A model generated the notes under the pieces. That model was given only the letters and a program-made list of their open reading frames with translations. It was not told the DNA's origin and did not search any database. Of a stretch of 64,000 bases of DNA, positions 25,094 through 33,100 are shown in pieces. A program made the position numbers and the translations under genes. The DNA is from JBMOKU01 sp049324315. GTDB lineage: Bacteria > Bacillota > Clostridia > Peptostreptococcales > Thermotaleaceae. Numbering within the stretch: the stretch's first letter is position 1; each line of letters begins with the position of its first letter. The DNA lies in the NCBI GenBank assembly GCA_049324315.1, contig JBMOKU010000045.1, forward strand, positions 1 to 64,000, in the 5' to 3' direction.

Positions 25094-25963
25094 ATGAAAA
25101 ACAATATCCTTAGAATAATTATATTTGCCTTGCTGTTGCTATTCATTGCCCAAACGTATATGTTAAATATGTCTTCCGCAAATAATACTTTAATAGAGAT
25201 CAACGGCAAAGGCTGTATTGTACTGTGTTACCATAGAGTACTTCCTGAAAATAGATTCACGAGTTTCGTATATAAATTATTAAAAATATTTACGAATGAT
25301 AATGAATTAAAGCTTTACTCTGTGACTGGCAGTGATTTTGAAAAACAACTGAAATGTCTAGAAGATCATAAGGTGAAAATCTTATCTTTGGAAGAGCTGG
25401 AGTATCATATTTATAATAAGATTGATTTACCTGACAAAAGTGCTGTTATAACTTTTGATGATGTTGATGAAAGCGTATATAAGAATGCATATCCGATACT
25501 TAAAAGATATAATGTTCCTTTCTCCTTATTTGTAATAACAGGGCAAGTGGGAAATAAAGACTTCAAAGGTTTAAGGCTATCCACTTGGGATCAGATTAAA
25601 GATATGTATAGTTCTGGGTTGGTTTCACTTGGCCTTCATACACATAATTACCACTATCTCGATAAGGAAAACAATCCTCCCTTTATGGACCCTAAAAACA
25701 GTTATAAGTTTTATGAGGATACAACGCTTGCCATTAAGACTATGGAAGAAAATATGGGAATAACACCGCGATATTTTAGCTATCCCTATGGTTTTGGAAT
25801 ACCGGAAACAGATGAGTATTTATTGAAGAGTAATATAAGGCTGCTGTTCTCCTTAAAACCTGGTGTTGTCACAAAAGATGATCCTGTATTCTTTATAAAA
25901 CGTATTCTTGTTGATGACGAAAATTGGGCGTCCATACAAGACTGGATCGAAAACAAGGAGTAA
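25094..25963 (+). CDS. Polysaccharide deacetylase, PgaB/IcaB type
   Basis: A 289-aa NodB-fold deacetylase anchored by an N-terminal signal/membrane helix (IIIFALLLLFIAQTYML). Motifs: VLCYHRV, AVITFDDVDESVYK (catalytic and metal aspartates; note TFDDVDE), LGLHTHNYH (the metal-binding H-x3-H), RYFSYPYGFG and the late FSLKPGVV. It would remove some N-acetyl groups from exported PNAG at the cell surface. It is divergent from the synthase operon and shares its promoter region. The start follows GGAGTG with seven bases spacing. Confidence 0.9.
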   Translation: MKNNILRIIIFALLLLFIAQTYMLNMSSANNTLIEINGKGCIVLCYHRVLPENRFTSFVYKLLKIFTNDNELKLYSVTGSDFEKQLKCLEDHKVKILSLEELEYHIYNKIDLPDKSAVITFDDVDESVYKNAYPILKRYNVPFSLFVITGQVGNKDFKGLRLSTWDQIKDMYSSGLVSLGLHTHNYHYLDKENNPPFMDPKNSYKFYEDTTLAIKTMEENMGITPRYFSYPYGFGIPETDEYLLKSNIRLLFSLKPGVVTKDDPVFFIKRILVDDENWASIQDWIENKE

Positions 25964-26001
25964 AGATTTGCTAATAATGGATGTTGGAAGGCTGATTTAT
26001 G

Positions 26002-26050
26002 TTATCCATCCATATGGAAATTGCATAATTCTCCATGTGTTATAAAAAAC
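26002..26050 (+). repeat. Dispersed intergenic repeat, copy 3
   Basis: TTATCCATC-N12-TTGCATAATTCTCCATGTG and TTATAAAA align with the repeats at 2451 and 14040; here the DnaA-like head has changed. Confidence 0.45.
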
Positions 26051-26079
26051 ACTAGCCATCAAATGCTGGCTAGTGTTTT
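26046..26079. terminator. Perfect 13-bp hairpin terminator
   Basis: AAAACACTAGCCA pairs exactly with TGGCTAGTGTTTT around an 8-base loop. It follows the deacetylase gene and immediately precedes the decayed tRNA-Arg end, as the terminators at 45215 and 63334 precede the other two copies. Confidence 0.9.
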
Positions 26080-26089
26080 GTTTGATATA

Positions 26090-26127
26090 CCCAGAGAGAT
26101 TCAAACTCCTGACTTTCCAATTCGTAG
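26090..26127 (-). repeat. Decayed third copy of the tRNA-Arg 3' end (possible old attachment-site scar)
   Basis: Thirty-three of 38 bases match the 3' half of tRNA-Arg at 63376-63413, and all five differences are transitions. No 5' half is present. It looks like an old att scar; see the findings. Confidence 0.6.
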
Positions 26128-26218
26128 CTTTAGGGAATAAAACAACTCTTCCCTCAATCTCATCTATGCGGTATAAGATCACGGAATGAACAAATAATAA
26201 AAATAGGGGTGATAATTG

Positions 26219-26368
26219 ATGATCATATCGTTTAAAAGAAATCTTGGGAATGTAGATAGAGCAATACGAATAGCATTAGGTTCAGCCATTCTCATAGAAG
26301 GCATAATCGGCTATTGAATTGTTTTGGATATGCTAGGTTGGTCAACCTATAAGAAGCGTAGAAAATAG
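26219..26368 (+). pseudogene. Short YgaP-like (DUF2892) inner-membrane protein with an internal stop
   Basis: After AGGGGTGAT, ATG at 26219 opens with FKRNLGNVDRAIRIALGSAI, the usual start of the small DUF2892 membrane family. TGA at 26315 stops it after 32 residues; the same frame then continues 16 codons (ending YKKRRK) to TAG at 26366. The central glycine-rich helix is shortened, so this is probably a broken gene. Confidence 0.6.
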
Positions 26369-26400
26369 AGTAGATTCTTCGTCTACTCTTAAATTATTTT
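26367..26400 (+). terminator. Hairpin terminator after the YgaP-like remnant
   Basis: AGAGTAGA pairs with TCTACTCT around a 7-base loop and is followed by TAAATTATTTTT. Confidence 0.65.
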
Positions 26401-26425
26401 TGGTCAATGACAAATATAATACTCA

Positions 26426-26899
26426 CTATCTATTGTCTTTGGTATATATTCTATTACCATATAAACCTTCAGAAATCCATAGGAGAACTACTAAAGTTGA
26501 AAAATCTAAAAATGCGCTATGCAAGATGCTGTAGTCTCCCAGCCGTGAAGCCACACCCGCTTTCTCAGACATGAATTCAATTATTAAGGTAATTATCGTA
26601 AAGAATACTGTCATAACAAATTTTCTATTGAAGCCAGGTTTCATATAGTTGATAAAAACTATACCTGCAGCTCCCGCCCATAACAAGTGGAATAATGGAG
26701 CCCCCAAAACATTAATTAATGGATTATTAAACCGATACAAATTTAATGAAATAATGTAGACATCAACAATTGTCAGTATAAGTATAGAAAGCACCGAAAT
26801 AGGGAGTAACTCCTTTATACGTTTAGGCTTTATAAAAATAAAAACAAATACCCACGTGAAGATAAAATAGAACACATGAGTAAATCTAAGGATATCCAT
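26426..26899 (-). CDS. Small multi-pass membrane protein, CBO0543-like
   Basis: A 157-aa protein with about five hydrophobic segments, matching the pattern of the CBO0543 family of spore-forming Firmicutes (short N-terminal helix, KPKRIKELLP loop, APLFHLLWAGAAGIVFINYM, end with SEGLYGNR). Function unknown. The start is followed by MDILRFTH and lies after AGGTGAATT. It is alone, between two unrelated small genes. Confidence 0.7.
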   Translation of the reverse strand: MDILRFTHVFYFIFTWVFVFIFIKPKRIKELLPISVLSILILTIVDVYIISLNLYRFNNPLINVLGAPLFHLLWAGAAGIVFINYMKPGFNRKFVMTVFFTIITLIIEFMSEKAGVASRLGDYSILHSAFLDFSTLVVLLWISEGLYGNRIYTKDNR

Positions 26900-27090
26900 G
26901 GAAATTCACCTCTTACTATTTTTCCTTTAGTATGCGTCATTTAAAAAATTAATATCAAGAATATCATAAAAAAGCATAGACAAACACCTCCGATATTCAA
27001 TGAGATTTGCCTATGCTTTTCATAGCATTATTTTCTTAACGTACTTAAACGATTTCATGTGTTCTCGTTTTTGAATGTTTTCCTTAACAA

Positions 27091-27279
27091 CTACTGTTCG
27101 AATTGCAAAGCACCAGTGGGACAGACCTTAATACACTTCCCGCAGGAAATACATTTTTCAGCAATCACTTTAGGGGCATTATATCCTTCCTGTACGATTG
27201 CATCTGTAGGACATCTACGAAGGGCTGGACATCGATGGTTCTGCGGGCATCGTGCCGCTATAACAGTCGCTTTTTTCAT
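27091..27279 (-). CDS. Small 4Fe-4S ferredoxin-like protein
   Basis: A 62-aa protein with one classic cluster motif CISCGKCIKVCPTGAL and a degenerate N-terminal set of cysteines (ARCPQNHRCPALRRCPTDAI), so it may hold one or two [4Fe-4S] clusters. Likely an electron carrier or a maturation/sensor ferredoxin. Upstream, at about 27345-27360, the sequence CCCCCCTATATAGGGGGG is a perfect 18-bp GC-flanked palindrome near the probable promoter and could be an operator. Confidence 0.85.
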   Translation of the reverse strand: MKKATVIAARCPQNHRCPALRRCPTDAIVQEGYNAPKVIAEKCISCGKCIKVCPTGALQFEQ

Positions 27280-27344
27280 AACGAATCAATCCTTTCTCTT
27301 ATCTCACAACATTTATGATAGTAACATAAGCACTATGTCCACCC

Positions 27345-27358
27345 CCCTATATAGGGGG
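27345..27358. promoter_or_regulatory. Palindrome around CCCCCTATATAGGGGG upstream of the ferredoxin gene
   Basis: The run CACCCCCCTATATAGGGGGGTAA lies about 65-80 bases before the ferredoxin start. Its dyad, with G-runs facing C-runs, resembles operators of metal- or redox-responsive repressors such as CsoR; that identity is a guess. Confidence 0.45.
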
Positions 27359-27420
27359 GTAATATTATTATAGCATATTCTCTATTCAATTCAATAAGGA
27401 AAATTTTGTATTGGTTTTAG

Positions 27421-27545
27421 AGTGACATACTCCCACCACCTACGCTAACGCTTAGAGGTGGGGGCTTCTTGGGACGTACCAGCCAACGCTGATATAATTA
27501 CCAAGCTAACCCCGTTTGCCCAGCGGTTTTTTTATGTATTCTAAG
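27421..27545 (-). ncRNA. Candidate omega-RNA / IS right-end structured RNA
   Basis: The stretch past the tnpB stop folds into a strong stem (CTCCCACC with GGTGGGGG). In IS605-type elements the 3' end of tnpB and this right end are transcribed as the guide RNA of TnpB. Identification is positional only. Confidence 0.4.
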
Positions 27546-28642
27546 CTATGCCAAGTATCCTACATCCTTCTTTCTTGATGTTGATTGCAGCATTTATGTC
27601 TCTATCTATTACGGCACCACAAGAGCAGGTCCATATCCGGTCTGCAAGGGTTAATTGACTGTTTACGCTACCACAGAATCGGCAAAGCTTGCTGGATGGA
27701 TACCATTTGTCTATAACTACCAGCTGTTTTCCCTGTTCTTTAAGCTTATATTCCAAGAATGTTTTCAGCATGCCGAAGCCATTGTCATTTGTTGACTTTC
27801 CAAGTTTTAGTCCCTGTGCCATATATAACAACTGCATCATTGGCATTGGTTATCTGCCTTGATAGCTTATGCAGGAAGTCCTTTCGCTGGTTGGCTACTT
27901 TTTCATAGAGTTTTGCTACTTTTTGTCGTTGTTTTTCTCTGTTTTTACTGCCTTTTTTACGTTTAGATAGTTTCCTTTGTTCTTTTTTTAGTTTTACTTC
28001 CGCTTTACGATAGAATTTAGGATATTCTCCACGGTTTCCTTGACTGTCCACATAGAGTGTTTTGGAAGAATAGTCTAACCCTATGATGGTCTCTTGTCTT
28101 GGTGTTACCGGAGAGATATCTGTTTCGTATTCCATGAGTATGGATATATAGTATTTTCCTGTGGCTGTTTGACCGATTGTGGCAGACTTGATCACTGCAT
28201 TTTGTGGCAGCTACCTATGCATCTTTATCTTTATGTCTTGTAATTTCGGTAGTCGAATATGGCTGCTATCAATAAGTCTGATGGTTCCATGTTGATTATT
28301 GGTAGTATAGCTTTTCTTATCCCTATGTTTGCTCTTGAATTTGGGAAATCCTATAGATGGGTCTCTAAAGAAGTTACGATATGCTGTATTTAGGTTCATT
28401 TGTGCATTGGCAAGGGCAAGGCTGTCTACTTCGGTTAGCCACGAGAACTCTTTTTTATATTTTGCAGGAGTTAGATATTTCTGCTGTTTCAATGCTTCTT
28501 TGTCATTTTTATATTTTTCATAGATTTCTTTACGGTTTGCAAGCATTTTATTGTAGACAAAACGCACACAACCAAATGTTTTCTTTATGAGCCGCTCTTG
28601 TTCTTTATCTGGATATATTCGATATTTATAGGCTTTGTTCAT
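27541..28642 (-). pseudogene. tnpB: tnpB (RuvC-type RNA-guided nuclease), disrupted
   Basis: Three fragments make up one TnpB. The N-terminal part (28642-28211) ends at an in-frame TAG directly after KIKMHR, where the family has Gln-Leu-Pro. The middle part continues in the same frame to NANDAVVIYGTG and holds the first RuvC aspartate (IIGLDYS). A short deletion with frameshift then removes the VVEDLNLK-type segment that carries the second catalytic acid. The last part (to 27541) keeps the zinc finger (CRFCGS, CSCG) and the third acid in DRDINAA. So it has a nonsense codon, a frameshift and lacks one catalytic residue. Its start overlaps the tnpA stop (ATGA). Confidence 0.93.
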
Positions 28643-29040
28643 AGCTTTTCACCTTGACTTTCGATATATCGTTTTATGACCTCTACAGGTGCTCCGCCCG
28701 TAGTCAGCAGACAAAAACTTCTTGACCAGAAATATTCTCTCCACAGTTTTCTTCGTATGTCAGGAAATTCTTTTTTGATTAGCCTCGAACTCGCACTCTT
28801 ATAGGCATTGATGAATTTTGATAGTTCTGAATTAGGATGTGCCTTGAACAAAATATGTACATGGTCTATGTCGTGATTCCATTCTTGTAAGTTGATGTTA
28901 TAATTTTGAGCAATTTTCACAAATATTGCTTTCAGTTCTTCAGATATAGGATGATCAATTACTTTTCGTCTATATTTCACCACTAGAACAAGATGATAGT
29001 ACATCAAGAATACTGAGTGATTATTATTATCTAATTCCAT
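28639..29040 (-). CDS. tnpA: IS200/IS605 Y1 transposase TnpA
   Basis: A 133-aa single-strand transposase, full length. HUH motif DHVHILF, catalytic tyrosine in VIKRYIESQG, and the usual YHLVLVVKYRRKV start and FWSRSFCLLTTGGAP core are all present. It could still move this element and related single-strand ends even though TnpB is dead. Confidence 0.95.
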   Translation of the reverse strand: MELDNNNHSVFLMYYHLVLVVKYRRKVIDHPISEELKAIFVKIAQNYNINLQEWNHDIDHVHILFKAHPNSELSKFINAYKSASSRLIKKEFPDIRRKLWREYFWSRSFCLLTTGGAPVEVIKRYIESQGEKL

Positions 29041-29177
29041 GAGTACACCTTCTTTATATGATATATGACTGATTTATATTTAGCATAACATATGTTCGGG
29101 CATTCCTCAAGAAGCAACAATTCATCTCCCACATAAAGAGGATAGGGGACTTCTTGTCGCACTAGGTTAAAAACTAC

Positions 29178-29939
29178 TTACAAGAGCATTACATTCATTT
29201 TCTTCAGTTCTTCACAAATATTATCTTCCGGTTTTTCGTCTACAATAATGACATCGATATCAAGTAAATCAGCAAATCTATAAACACCATCTACGTAGAA
29301 TTTTCTATTCTCTATCACTAAGTAACTTTCTTTCCCTGTGCTCATGATGGCTTTTTTCGTGTTCCCATCCTCTACATCAAAAGTAGTAACGCCTCGATCA
29401 AAGATGTTCACGCCCACGCTTCCAATAAAAGCTTTATCTACTTTATATTTTAAAATCGATTCAATTGCTGATGAACCTGTAAATCCATCTAATTCTTTAT
29501 GAAATACGCCACCGATTCCAATCACTTTAATGTGTTCACAGTTGGTAAATGTCGTAATAATATCGATCATATTCGTAATGACTGTCACTTGCTTGCTGCT
29601 TTTAGCCAATTTCTCAGCAATTAATATATTTGTCGTAGAAATATCTAAGAAAATGGTCTCCTTTGGCGCAATGATATTAAAAGCCTTTTCAGCAATTATT
29701 TTCTTGGCTTCCAAATTTACAGTTCTTCGATGATAGACATTACTTATAGGCGCAGGCTGCCGGGTCAATACAGCGCCTCCATAAGTCCTCTTTATACGGC
29801 CATCTTTTTCTAGGGTCTTTAAATCCTTTCGTATACAATCCTCCGTGACGTCAAAGGCTTCACTAAGCTCTTTCACCACAACTTTTCCTTTTTCGTTCAA
29901 TATCTTTATAATCTGCGCCAGTCTTTCTTCTGCAAACAA
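29178..29939 (-). CDS. DeoR-family transcriptional repressor of the anhydro-sugar locus
   Basis: A 253-aa regulator with an N-terminal DeoR winged helix (RLAQIIKILNEKGKVVVKELSEAF, then ED-CIRKDLKTLEKDG, RTYGGAV) and a C-terminal phosphosugar-binding fold (NTKKAIMSTGKESYLVIENRKF; GSVGVNIFDRGVTTFD). DeoR proteins typically respond to a sugar phosphate. It is the last gene on the leftward arm of the locus, with its own promoter at 30075. That promoter is 35/39 identical to the one before the UPF0303/PRD/PTS operon, so it probably represses both. Confidence 0.92.
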   Translation of the reverse strand: MFAEERLAQIIKILNEKGKVVVKELSEAFDVTEDCIRKDLKTLEKDGRIKRTYGGAVLTRQPAPISNVYHRRTVNLEAKKIIAEKAFNIIAPKETIFLDISTTNILIAEKLAKSSKQVTVITNMIDIITTFTNCEHIKVIGIGGVFHKELDGFTGSSAIESILKYKVDKAFIGSVGVNIFDRGVTTFDVEDGNTKKAIMSTGKESYLVIENRKFYVDGVYRFADLLDIDVIIVDEKPEDNICEELKKMNVMLL

Positions 29940-30074
29940 AATATCAACACCTCACCAAATCTTATATTTTATTTAAAAATAATTAACCTGAACATAACTC
30001 TCCTTAAGCTATTTCCAGCTTGTCTTTATTCATCATAAAACAATAAACTTTCTCATTTAAATATGTACAAATTT

Positions 30075-30113
30075 ATTATACAATAATACAAAACAATAAA
30101 CAACAATACAAAA
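30075..30113 (-). promoter_or_regulatory. Promoter with overlapping operator for the DeoR gene
   Basis: On the minus strand TTGTTT, 17 bases and TATAAT form -35 and -10 boxes. The 39 bases match 36295-36333 at 35 positions, including the repeated TTGTTTATTGTTTTG word, which suggests a shared operator. Confidence 0.65.
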
Positions 30114-30161
30114 ATTAGGTCCGTTAAAATACTAAAATAATCTTATTTTCAATCATCTCAT

Positions 30162-30210
30162 GAAAATACAATCCACCAGCTCATTCACCGGTGGATTGTA
30201 TTGTATTTTC
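30162..30210 (-). terminator. Terminator directly after the oxidoreductase gene
   Basis: AATACAATCCACC pairs with GGTGGATTGTATT around a ten-base loop; the stem abuts the stop codon of the Gfo/Idh gene. Confidence 0.85.
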
Positions 30211-31244
30211 TATTCCATGATTCCATCAATTATCTTTTGGCACTTCAAGGCATCATTAAATTTTGCTGCTATCTCTACATGCTGCTGTCCATAGATTTCA
30301 TTGGCAAAATGAATTAAAGATGCCGTATGACAGTTTTGAAAGAATCCTAAAGAACTTCTTTCACTTGCATAATATTTCATGATTGGATCTTCTGAAGTTG
30401 GTTTCTTTATTTCCGTATAATCTTCTTCGAAATGATATACTTCGATTTCATAAGGTTTAAGAAAATTAATTCTTATACTGCCCTTTGTACCATAGATTTC
30501 AAAGTTGTCGGTTTCTTCTTTTTCTGCAAAAATTCTTGATGCCTCTAAATGTCCCATAATACCATTTTCCAGAATCAATTCACTATTGGTAATTTCATCA
30601 ACCTGTGTTCTTTCTTTAAAATAAATTCTTTCATGGTGATTCGCCTTAACAATATCTCCCAAGGTAAACTGAACCAGATCTATCAAATGAACGCCTAAAT
30701 CTAATATGGCTCCCTTTCCCTCGTTAGCCTTTGTTCTCCAGGTTCCTTTTTTCTTTTCACTTAAATAGCTTTTATGGTAGGTGCGTATCTTAAAGTCAAT
30801 GATATCTCCAATGGTTTTTGCTTCCAACTCTTTTTTTAATAAATGTACAGCAGGCATAAATCTGTACATTAACGCTACTGCGTTGGGTATATTCTTTTCT
30901 TTTACCAGCGTGGTCATTTCTAACGCATCTTTATAATTTGATGCTAAAGGCTTTTCGCAGTATATAGCCTTTCCATGAGCCACGGCTTTTTTTACAATGT
31001 CCAGATGAGAATCATTGGGCGTACAGATATCAATAAAATGAATATTTTCGTCCTTCAGCACCTCCTCTATGTCTGTTACATTCTGTACGTTTGGTAAAGG
31101 AATGTCTATAGGCTTTCTCGTCACCACATGGGTTAAATTCAGTTGATAAGGCAATCCGTATCTGAGATTGGCATCATATGCCGCCAGGGCATGTGTTTTT
31201 GCGATACCTCCAAAACCAACGATAGCAAAATTAATTTGTCTCAT
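30210..31244 (-). CDS. Gfo/Idh/MocA-family NAD(P)-dependent oxidoreductase
   Basis: A 344-aa two-domain dehydrogenase. The Rossmann motif is AIVGFGGIAKTHA, the catalytic lysine is in IYCEKPLAS and the second catalytic set is in GAILDLGVHLIDLVQF. Substrates in this family are sugars, inositols and their derivatives; 1,5-anhydro-D-fructose reductase, which makes 1,5-anhydro-D-mannitol, belongs here. Since the locus encodes a PflD-like radical enzyme for anhydrohexitol phosphates, an anhydrofructose/anhydrohexitol interconversion is an attractive but unproven role. It follows the PTS IIB gene on the same strand. Confidence 0.9.
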   Translation of the reverse strand: MRQINFAIVGFGGIAKTHALAAYDANLRYGLPYQLNLTHVVTRKPIDIPLPNVQNVTDIEEVLKDENIHFIDICTPNDSHLDIVKKAVAHGKAIYCEKPLASNYKDALEMTTLVKEKNIPNAVALMYRFMPAVHLLKKELEAKTIGDIIDFKIRTYHKSYLSEKKKGTWRTKANEGKGAILDLGVHLIDLVQFTLGDIVKANHHERIYFKERTQVDEITNSELILENGIMGHLEASRIFAEKEETDNFEIYGTKGSIRINFLKPYEIEVYHFEEDYTEIKKPTSEDPIMKYYASERSSLGFFQNCHTASLIHFANEIYGQQHVEIAAKFNDALKCQKIIDGIME

Positions 31245-31283
31245 AATAACCTCCTTGAATATCTTTACCTCGTCTGTCAGATG

Positions 31284-31332
31284 AAAAGAACATCTTCTAA
31301 TAGATCTTTTATCTATCGTAAGATGCTCTTTT
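31284..31332 (-). terminator. Hairpin between PTS IIB and the oxidoreductase gene
   Basis: AAAAGAACATCTT pairs with AAGATGCTCTTTT (one mismatch) around a 23-base loop with its own small stem. It may attenuate transcription from the PTS genes into the oxidoreductase gene. Confidence 0.65.
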
Positions 31333-31344
31333 CTTCATCAATCT

Positions 31345-31665
31345 TTATTTCTTACTTTTTATGAATGCTTCAATCTTTTCTACAATTTTGTCTGCTTTTT
31401 TTACAAGATCACTGACGCCAACTTTTACGATGGTCTTTCCCTGAAATCTCTCAGTTTCTTTCAAGCCAATGTCGTTCGTTAACAGTACAATGTCTGCATC
31501 TTTTATGTCTTCCATCGTTAGCTTGTTCTCTATTCCAATGGATCCTTGGGTTTCTACTTTTACAGCAATACCTTTTGATTTAGCGGCTCTCTCTAAGGCT
31601 TCTGCTGACATGTACGTATGCGCAACACCTGAGGGACACGCTGTAACTGCAACAATTTTCATCAT
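31345..31665 (-). CDS. PTS fructose-family EIIB component
   Basis: A 106-107-aa EIIB with the phosphorylated cysteine in VTACPSGVAHTYMSAEAL, as in FruA/Frw-type IIB domains. It passes phosphate from the separate IIA protein to the incoming sugar at IIC. GGAGG stands before two adjacent ATG codons; the first is used. The gene order IIC-IIB-oxidoreductase is tight apart from a hairpin. Confidence 0.93.
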   Translation of the reverse strand: MMKIVAVTACPSGVAHTYMSAEALERAAKSKGIAVKVETQGSIGIENKLTMEDIKDADIVLLTNDIGLKETERFQGKTIVKVGVSDLVKKADKIVEKIEAFIKSKK

Positions 31666-31692
31666 CCTTACCTCCACGTTTGTTGTTGTTTC

Positions 31693-32760
31693 TTATTCAA
31701 AGCTTAGTTCTATTTCTTGATCATTTGCTGCGTCGCTATTTTCATCTCTCTCGCTTACAGGTTTCTTTAATAAGTTAACCAATAGCGCTGTGCTCACAGA
31801 ACCAATAATAAGCGCTGCAATATACCCAAACTTACCTGTAACTGCTGGAAGAACGATCAATCCACCCCAAGCCACCATGTTTTGAGCTCCTAATATAGCT
31901 GCTGCTGCACATCCGATGGCAGTTCCTATCATCTGTGCCGGTAAAACTCTTAATGGGTCGGCTGCCGCAAATGGAATGGCTCCTTCGGTAATCCCGACAC
32001 TACCCATTAGAATAGCAGCTCTACCAGCTTCTCTCTCAGCAGCCGTATATTTCTTTGGTGCTAAGAAAGTTGCTAAACCCAATCCTATGGGTGCTACCGC
32101 AACACCTACAGCATTAATCCCTGCAATATTGTATAATCCTTCGGATACCGCCATGATCGTGAACGCATAGGCAACTTTGTTTACCGGACCGCCCATGTCA
32201 AAGGCGTCCATCATACCCATAATGATTGCTAATACAATAATACTTCCACTTTGCATTCCTTGCAGCCAATCTGTCAGTGCTTTTGACATGGAAGCAATTG
32301 GTGCACCGATAACCCACTGCATCAAGCCTGCTGTAATGAACGTACCTATGATAGGAATAACAAAGATCGGCATAACAGATCTAAATACTGGAGGTACCTT
32401 GATCTTCTTTAGATAGAAAACCACAATACCGCCAATCATACCCGCAATAATTGCACCAAAAAATCCTGCGCCCATTTCATTACCCACATAGGCTGCAATA
32501 GCCGCCGGCGCAATCGCCGGTCTTTCAGCAATGGAGTACGCAATAAATCCGGCAAGGATCGGAATCATCAATTGGAATCCTCTAACACCAATAAAGAATA
32601 AATCCTTTTTCCATCCACTATCAGGAACCGCTCCTTGTCCATATAAAACCACAGATAATGCTAATAGAATACCTCCTGCAACGACAAAAGGAATCATGTA
32701 TGAAACGCCAGTCATTAGATGCTGTCTGGTATTCTTTAATATTGTTTTTAAATCTTCCAT
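31693..32760 (-). CDS. PTS fructose-family EIIC permease component
   Basis: A 355-aa membrane protein with about nine helices of the fructose/mannitol superfamily: RQHLMTGVSYMIPFVVAGGILLAL start, PAIAPAAIAAYVGNEMGAGFFGAIIAGMIGG, GGPVNKVAYAF and the GITEGAIPFAAADPLRVLPAQMIG loop (the EGAIPF substrate-site motif). E. coli FrwC is of this type. The C-terminal ~20 residues are acidic. IIC is not fused to IIB. Confidence 0.93.
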   Translation of the reverse strand: MEDLKTILKNTRQHLMTGVSYMIPFVVAGGILLALSVVLYGQGAVPDSGWKKDLFFIGVRGFQLMIPILAGFIAYSIAERPAIAPAAIAAYVGNEMGAGFFGAIIAGMIGGIVVFYLKKIKVPPVFRSVMPIFVIPIIGTFITAGLMQWVIGAPIASMSKALTDWLQGMQSGSIIVLAIIMGMMDAFDMGGPVNKVAYAFTIMAVSEGLYNIAGINAVGVAVAPIGLGLATFLAPKKYTAAEREAGRAAILMGSVGITEGAIPFAAADPLRVLPAQMIGTAIGCAAAAILGAQNMVAWGGLIVLPAVTGKFGYIAALIIGSVSTALLVNLLKKPVSERDENSDAANDQEIELSFE

Positions 32761-33100
32761 TTCGATAGCCCCCTTTTTCTAATAAAAATCCTTTTTAAAA
32801 ATATTGAGGAAAAATACTATATTCTTTTATCTTCACTTTTGCAACAATCATCTTGGTTTCACGTTAAAATCGTAGTATACTAAAAATAGATTCTTTGGTC
32901 ATCGACTCTGGGCAGGTGTTATGTGCACGAAACACCGCTCAGTGCTTGATGATCTTTTTTTGCTAATAAATATCAAAGGGTCGTTTATCAGCAAAACGTT
33001 TTCTTTTTTTCGCTTTGTAAAGCAAAACCTTTTTGGATTTTGCCTACAAAACATTTTATACTTCATTATGCGCATAATAAATCAACAATATAAGGAAACG
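32761..33100. other. Long leader between PTS IIA and IIC genes
   Basis: No gene. It contains a small hairpin (GGTGTT 32915-20 with AACACC 32931-36) and further short repeats (GTTTTG/CAAAAC words around 32990-33060). It may hold a promoter or processing site that sets IIC/IIB levels apart from the regulator and IIA. Nothing firmer can be said. Confidence 0.35.

Larger units (their letters stand above)
27415..29165 (-). mobile_element. IS200/IS605-family element, inactive
   Basis: Contains tnpA and a broken tnpB. Left- and right-end hairpins flank the genes: 27428-27462 (CCCACCACCT with AGGTGGGGG) and the CAAGAAG/CTTCTTG pair at about 29110-29156. As usual for this family there are no terminal inverted repeats or target duplications. 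Ends are approximate to about 20 bases. Confidence 0.85.

Noticed and set aside
25997..26182. Leftward 61-aa open frame
   Set aside because: Runs through the terminator and the decayed tRNA end; no start signal.
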